DNA from: Lumbricus terrestris
Taxonomy: Eukaryota > Annelida > Clitellata > Crassiclitellata > Lumbricidae
Reading direction: 5' to 3'
Assembly: GCA_949752735.1 (NCBI GenBank)
Contig: OX457036.1
Span: forward strand, 94,257,198 to 94,321,197
Length of the DNA stretch: 64,000 nt
A program made the translations under genes and the position numbers. The notes below the pieces were generated by a model that was not told the origin of the DNA, searched no databases, and saw only the letters and a list, made by a program, of their open reading frames with translations. This document shows positions 58,994 to 64,000 of the stretch, piece by piece (position 1 is the first letter of the stretch; every line of letters starts with the position of its first letter).

Positions 58994-60779
58994 AATTATC
59001 ATAATTTTCTCGGTTTTACCTAAAATTAATGAAAGCTGAGCCATGCGTTTATCACACTAATAAAATATTGGCATCCTTGTCATGTATATGTAATAGACAG
59101 TGACTGTCGACTTAATTATAGCCTAATATGCTATAGTAGGCTTTTAAAAATGAAACAGTTGCACGCTAAAAATAGGTCACACGGATGTCGGGCTTGTTGC
59201 GGTTTGCTCCAAGTAGACTATAGAAGCTACGAGACTTTTTCTCCCAGTGGCATTGCAGCTTGTCGTGGGCCAAGTAGGCATAAATGCTCTTTGTGTCACT
59301 CTATGCTTTCTAAAAACTCGGCTGGTGAGAATTAGAGCCAATAAGCAATGATACGCCAAGGTTTCTTTGTTGTCGAGTCTTTGCGCGATGTCGAGTTGAC
59401 TTAGCCTACTGCAAGACTAGTCTGTGTATGTGGCCCTGTGTATAAATGTATTTTAGGTTTGCATGTGTGTGTATGTCAAGATAATTATTAGAGCGCATCA
59501 TAAAAGCAACTCGCAAAAACGCTGCAAACAGAACTAGACCTACCTAACTGACTAGACAAGTAGATTTTTTAGAACAGTTTGGAGATGGTGGACTGGAACA
59601 AAGTCAAATAAGCTATATCTGCTATATTATGCTCAGAAGACTATTCGAGGTCAATAGCCTACATGAGAAAGGTATTTCGGAAATCAAATCAATGTCAAGA
59701 TAGAGATACACAGACAGACAAACAAACGAACAGAGAAGAGAGACAGATACAAAATGAAACTCCAAGTCCTATGCAGCCCTATGCTGCCATCGTTTGTTTC
59801 GTGCGTATAGTATGAAGTGTGAGGCGACTAAGCATTATTTTCTCAGGTTATATTCAACGGACTGCCCAGACAGCCGGTTGACGGTTGACGGCAGATGGTT
59901 GATGCGTCGATATTTTCCGAATGCAGGTCATTTATAATTAGGCTATGCGATAATTATAGAAAATTGGCAGTTCAGTTGGTTTTATCTTTCTTTTCTAGTC
60001 ATCAGTCCTAGGCTATGCTGCCTCTGTGGTTCTTTATTGATTTTGGTGAACATTTGCGCTCTTTTCTGCTTCTTTTAAGCCTTGAATAAATCTCTTGAAT
60101 GGTGCTGAAAGTAGGACAGATGCGTTCAGATTCCGGAAACGAAGTTCGCTCATTCAGCAAGAAGTTTTGACAAAAACTGAAACTCAACAGCAACAATTTT
60201 ATCTGTTTGGAGGCCTATCGCATAATTATTATATTGTTGGCCTATAATCATAATTTGTATTATTATTAATCAGCAGTTTAACGACATCTTATAGCTACAA
60301 AGGCTGTTGACCTCTTTAAAGTTTTCAACGTATTTCCGTTCACTTTTGTTTAGGCCTAACTGTTCAGCAGTTTCTGTCCCTTTTCTCTCTCTTTTTCTTA
60401 AATTAGCGCTTGAACCTATAAGTCCTAAATTTGAATTTAATTTCTTTTAAAGAAGTCTTAAATTGACCTTTAAAAAGGTGTGCATTTGAGAAATTGTGTT
60501 TGAAATAGGCTATCGACTAAAGCGTTACCCCCCTTATAAAATTATTTATCATTTTATTTCAAATAGATTTTACTTTGTAATTATTTTGTTAAGCGAGACG
60601 AACGATTAGAAAAAAAACTGTAGCCTACACAATAATTTCTGTCGACATCAACGAGTTTTTGCAGCCATAGGAAATGTCGATAAACCGTGAATCTTAAACT
60701 CTGCCAGCAATGTTCTTTGCACCTCGATTCGAGTACGTTAAAACTGGACCAAGGCCTATGCTACATCATGCATTCATGC
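58994..60779. other. Possible 5' flank of the collagen gene
   Basis: AT-rich, no convincing coding frame. If the candidate first exon is right, the promoter lies here; no TATA element or initiator could be assigned. Confidence 0.4.
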
Positions 60780-60942
60780 CAGTGGCGTAGGCAAGGGGGT
60801 TTCGGGGGTTAACACCCCCCCCCCATTGGCTCCGGGAAAAAGATTTTTAAAGGTTATTTATCCATTAAAGTAAGAACAAATAACAAAAAAGGGTATCCGG
60901 CCATAACCCCCCCCCCATTATAAATTCCTGGCTACGCCACGG
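60780..60942. mobile_element. hAT-type MITE, 163 bp
   Basis: Termini CAGTGGCGTAG and inverted CCGTGGCGTAG, perfect 8-bp target duplication ATTCATGC (60772-60779, 60943-60950), mirrored poly-C tracts inside. Confidence 0.87.
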
Positions 60943-61784
60943 ATTCATGCTGTGGTGAAGCCTGAAGAAATTCTTATGGACGTCTCAGCGGCTTTTGACT
61001 CCGAAAATGAAGTAAACTCCGTCACTGCCCGTAATCTAGTAGTGCCAGTACAAAGCATGGAAAGCAGGGAGGACAACGATGATAAACTTGCGTGTAGGAC
61101 CTACACACGAAACAGACAACAGTGTCGTCAAATCGCAACTATCCAAACAAAATAATCTTTCTGTAGAGAGACAATACTTGTTGTTAGTTGTTGAATGTTG
61201 CTTAATTTGCATCGAATCTTTTCATCATAATTATAATTATATATCCGTGTGTCAGTGGCAATGTCATATGCGGGTTTCAATTCTATAATTAATATGTCAG
61301 TAAGTAGGGCCTAATGAATATTAGTGATACTGTAGGGCTCTGATTTAACACCTTTTTAACGTGTCTTTCGGACGCTATAAGGTTCACGTTTTCTGTTTGT
61401 ATTAATAATTAATCGAACGGTCTAATTTTCTCACCGAAGGTTTTAGTAGCTGAAGGATGTCGTTAAACTTCTTGAATAAAAAAATACCATGGAATAATAA
61501 TAACACAGCGTACATTTTCTGAGTTATCGTCAGCAGCCCTTGACACCAAAAAAGAAGACGTTATACTTTGGTATAATTAAAACAAATACTTCACGCTCCT
61601 TAGCTTAATTGTTATTCGACATCAGACAGAAGTTATAGATCTTCCATGGCCTATACACAGAATGATGCGGGAGGCCTTCTCCGTACCGCATCATTCGAAG
61701 ACACAGTAATGAAATAATACGTGCAATTATTTCAAGTCGTAATAGCATTAATAAGCAATATATAAGGCCTAGGCCTATAAAGGA
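60943..61784. other. Intergenic, small hairpin
   Basis: No coding frame. A perfect 11-bp hairpin GAATGATGCGG/CCGCATCATTC with a 15-nt loop lies at 61660-61696. Confidence 0.5.
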
Positions 61785-62052
61785 GATCTGTATGTGCGAA
61801 GGACGAAGACATGCTTCGGGGAGCGTGCTTTTTCAACTGCTGGCCCCCGCTGCTGGAACAGTCTGCCTTCCACAGTTCGTTCTGCCAACTCTGTAGGGGT
61901 TTTCAAAACACGTCTGAAGACATATTTGTTTTCTAAGGCGTACCTTTGACTGAATATATTATGTTTGTGTTTGTAGAGGCGCCTTTGCAACGGCATGTGC
62001 TGTGTTACGGCGCCATAGAAATTGTCGTCATTATTATTATTATTATTATTAT
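61785..62052 (+). mobile_element. LINE ORF2 C-terminal relic with ATT tail
   Basis: The plus-strand frame ends a CR1/L2-type ORF2: GERAFSTAGPRCWNSLP, FKTRLKTYLF, then TGA near 61950, a 3' non-coding end and an (ATT)n tail (62030-62052). Only the last 50 or so codons remain. Confidence 0.7.
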
Positions 62053-64000
62053 ACTACAATAATCATAATAGAAACGCAGGCAGTATAGGCATTGCTGTGT
62101 GCTACACAGTAGGCTAGGCTACAAGAGCATAGGCCAACAATGCAATACGAACTTTGGCTATATGACAGAAAAATAGGCCTAATTCCTGCATTTTATTAAT
62201 GTTTACTCATTGTCAATTTAAATTTTACTAAACATTCTTACTGTTTATGATCTTCGACTCTAAACTCTTTCCATAAACAAGACACGTGGTCTACCAAGCA
62301 TGCACTAAATAACCTGCAGTGCTGTTTAGGCGATGTTTGAGCGTGTAATAGGCTACTCAAGACACCTCTCGGGACAAGGTAGAGTTGCAGCAGGACTTCC
62401 TTCAAGGAATTTTTAACTGCACAACTCCACTTACAGTACTTCCCATCCTCCATGACAAATTATTCCAAATCGGATGACAATACATTTTAATTTTTTACTG
62501 CAAAGCTGCTTTTAAAGCTGCAAAGATTCACTTAGAACTGTCCATTGTGTGTAGAACGGCAGGCTAAAAAAACCCCGCTGAGTTAAGGGAATTACAGGGA
62601 CGCAGATAGGCTATAGTAGGCCTATCCTCGGGCATTCCAAAGTAGCCATCAAGTAAAGATTCTTCAGCAGCAGAATAGCAAAAGCCTGGATCGAGAAAAA
62701 TAATGAGGCAGCTTCGGTGGAGTCAACCAGCAACTTCAAGGACAACCTTGAGCAGATGGGATACTACGACATTGTAGAATTTGTAGTAGGCTAGTGGTGG
62801 TGGTTCTTATAATACAGATCTTTTGTCTTCCAAACCACTGTAAACTCCGCTGTGTTAGTTTTGCTATTATAAGATAAGAAAATTCTTCAATTGACCAATT
62901 AAAACCCTATGTTGGTGTAAATAGCCTACATGGCATAATAAACGTAGGCCTACATCATAGACCCAATTAAAAGTTTAATGTTAAAACGAGCACATAGTCC
63001 TTTATCCAATAAAGGTATATGTTCTTGCAATGGCCAACTATGTATTCTGCACTTTGGTTTGCATGACATAACATTTAAATAAGATCCTCCTTAGGAAATG
63101 ATTTCCTCGTTAGGTTGTTCGTTATACGGATAATCTGATCGAGCAGTCTTAACCCCGTGTGTTGTTATGTTAGTCGTAGGCCTATAATATATACGGCTGT
63201 AATGCTATAGGTAGGACTATTCTGAGGTAGACCTGAGGCCTGCGTGGGTCTACGACGACACGAAGCACCAGCCAGCCCAGCCCAGCCCCTGCAGTGGGGT
63301 AGCAGAGAGGCCTACAAGTGGGAGTATACGCCATATATAGTATTTTGTCATCAATGTGCTAGCGGTGCAATGACATCGTGATGAATTCGCCCTCCGAGGC
63401 AGCTACTCTACATGCAATTACAATGACATCACTCCCCTCACTTCCTCCCCCACCCAGACCCACGTCTGAGCGGACACCGCATCTTCTGACCACTGGACAC
63501 GGTCCAGTGAACAGGACCAGTGTTTAGAAGTGGACGTCCGCAGTTAGCCATACAAACGGTACAGATCAATTGTGCCTCAGTGCTCGTCTTGGTATTGTTG
63601 TCCTCAAGCTGGAATTCTTCAACTATCAAACACGAACCGTGTGGTATTCTACCTATGACAACAGTACTATTGGTCACGCAGAAGACAATCTGAGCAATCA
63701 ATTAAGGTAGCCTCGAGAGACCGTCATAATTAAGAGGACTGTGTTGGCGACTTCAAATTCTAAACCTCGGTCTGATAGTTTTATTCTGTGCCGTTCCTTT
63801 GAACAGAAATGACTGCGAGTCATTTTTTTATATGCAAAGCTTTGTTACACGACATAGGCTAAAGACATCACAATATTATTAGCCTATCCATTATCCACAG
63901 TCTTGGCCATCATCTTAGCTTAAACACCATACCTTATGTAAGCCTACATACCAATGCCTACAATAGTATCGGCATTTAAAGACATCTTGTGGCTACTAGA
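62053..64000. other. Intergenic flank
   Basis: At 62660-62795 the plus-strand reading FFSSRIAKAW ... SNFKDNLEQ resembles the ORF2 end of another LINE. Otherwise no recognised gene. Frequent TAGGCCTA-type octamers (62174, 62617, 62947, 63178). Confidence 0.4.

Noticed and set aside
63438..63701. Minus-strand frame of 87 codons with several Cys (ICTVCMANC), considered as an upstream exon
   Set aside because: A CAG acceptor and a GTGAGG donor flank it, but no domain is recognisable and its phase does not demonstrate a link to the collagen gene.

Overview
The window is metazoan nuclear DNA, most likely from a marine invertebrate. Genes are intron-rich, and introns and flanks are full of short DNA transposons, LINE and SINE debris and microsatellites. 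No bacterial or viral gene organisation is visible. The phylum cannot be fixed from sequence alone. The main gene has a threonine-rich collagen chemistry best known from annelid cuticle collagens, which makes a lophotrochozoan plausible but not shown.

One minus-strand gene dominates, running from about 57.7 kb (perhaps 59.0 kb) down to a TGA stop at 8849. I could place 29 coding exons plus one doubtful first exon. In gene order they are: a signal-peptide exon (57573-57666); two exons of a cysteine-poor, probably beta-rich N-terminal domain (51182-51468, 49335-49542); 21 collagen exons (48529 down to 14085); four EGF-type exons (13374-13511, 11284-11418, 10599-10763, 9977-10081); and a final exon with one transmembrane helix and a cytoplasmic tail (8849-9342). 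The splice phases agree throughout and the 29 exons sum to 17,223 nt, or 5,740 residues plus stop. The predicted product is a giant type I membrane protein with about 5,200 residues of Gly-X-Y repeat. At about 0.29 nm per residue the rod would be roughly 1.5 micrometres long if it folds. Threonine is very common in the Y position where vertebrate collagens have hydroxyproline.

The rest is transposon territory. Five elements have hAT-type termini with perfect 8-bp target duplications: 3222-4306, 39476-40977 (with 40532-40738 nested inside), 49675-50587 and 60780-60942. A non-autonomous Helitron with both ends visible lies at 55638-56487. Three elements (1929-2922, 12312-13145, 57888-58902) have terminal inverted repeats built from short tandem units sharing a GGACAA core, and I do not recognise this family. 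LINE relics of L2/CR1 type lie at 4821-6125, 33463-33725, 52331-52413, 52801-53085 and 61785-62052. A tRNA-derived SINE is at 30673-30887, and a Ty3/gypsy-like reverse transcriptase scrap at 53128-53272.

The flanks (1-8848 and 59.0-64.0 kb) hold no convincing host gene. The plus-strand proline-rich open frames opposite the collagen exons are antisense shadows of Gly-X-Y codons.
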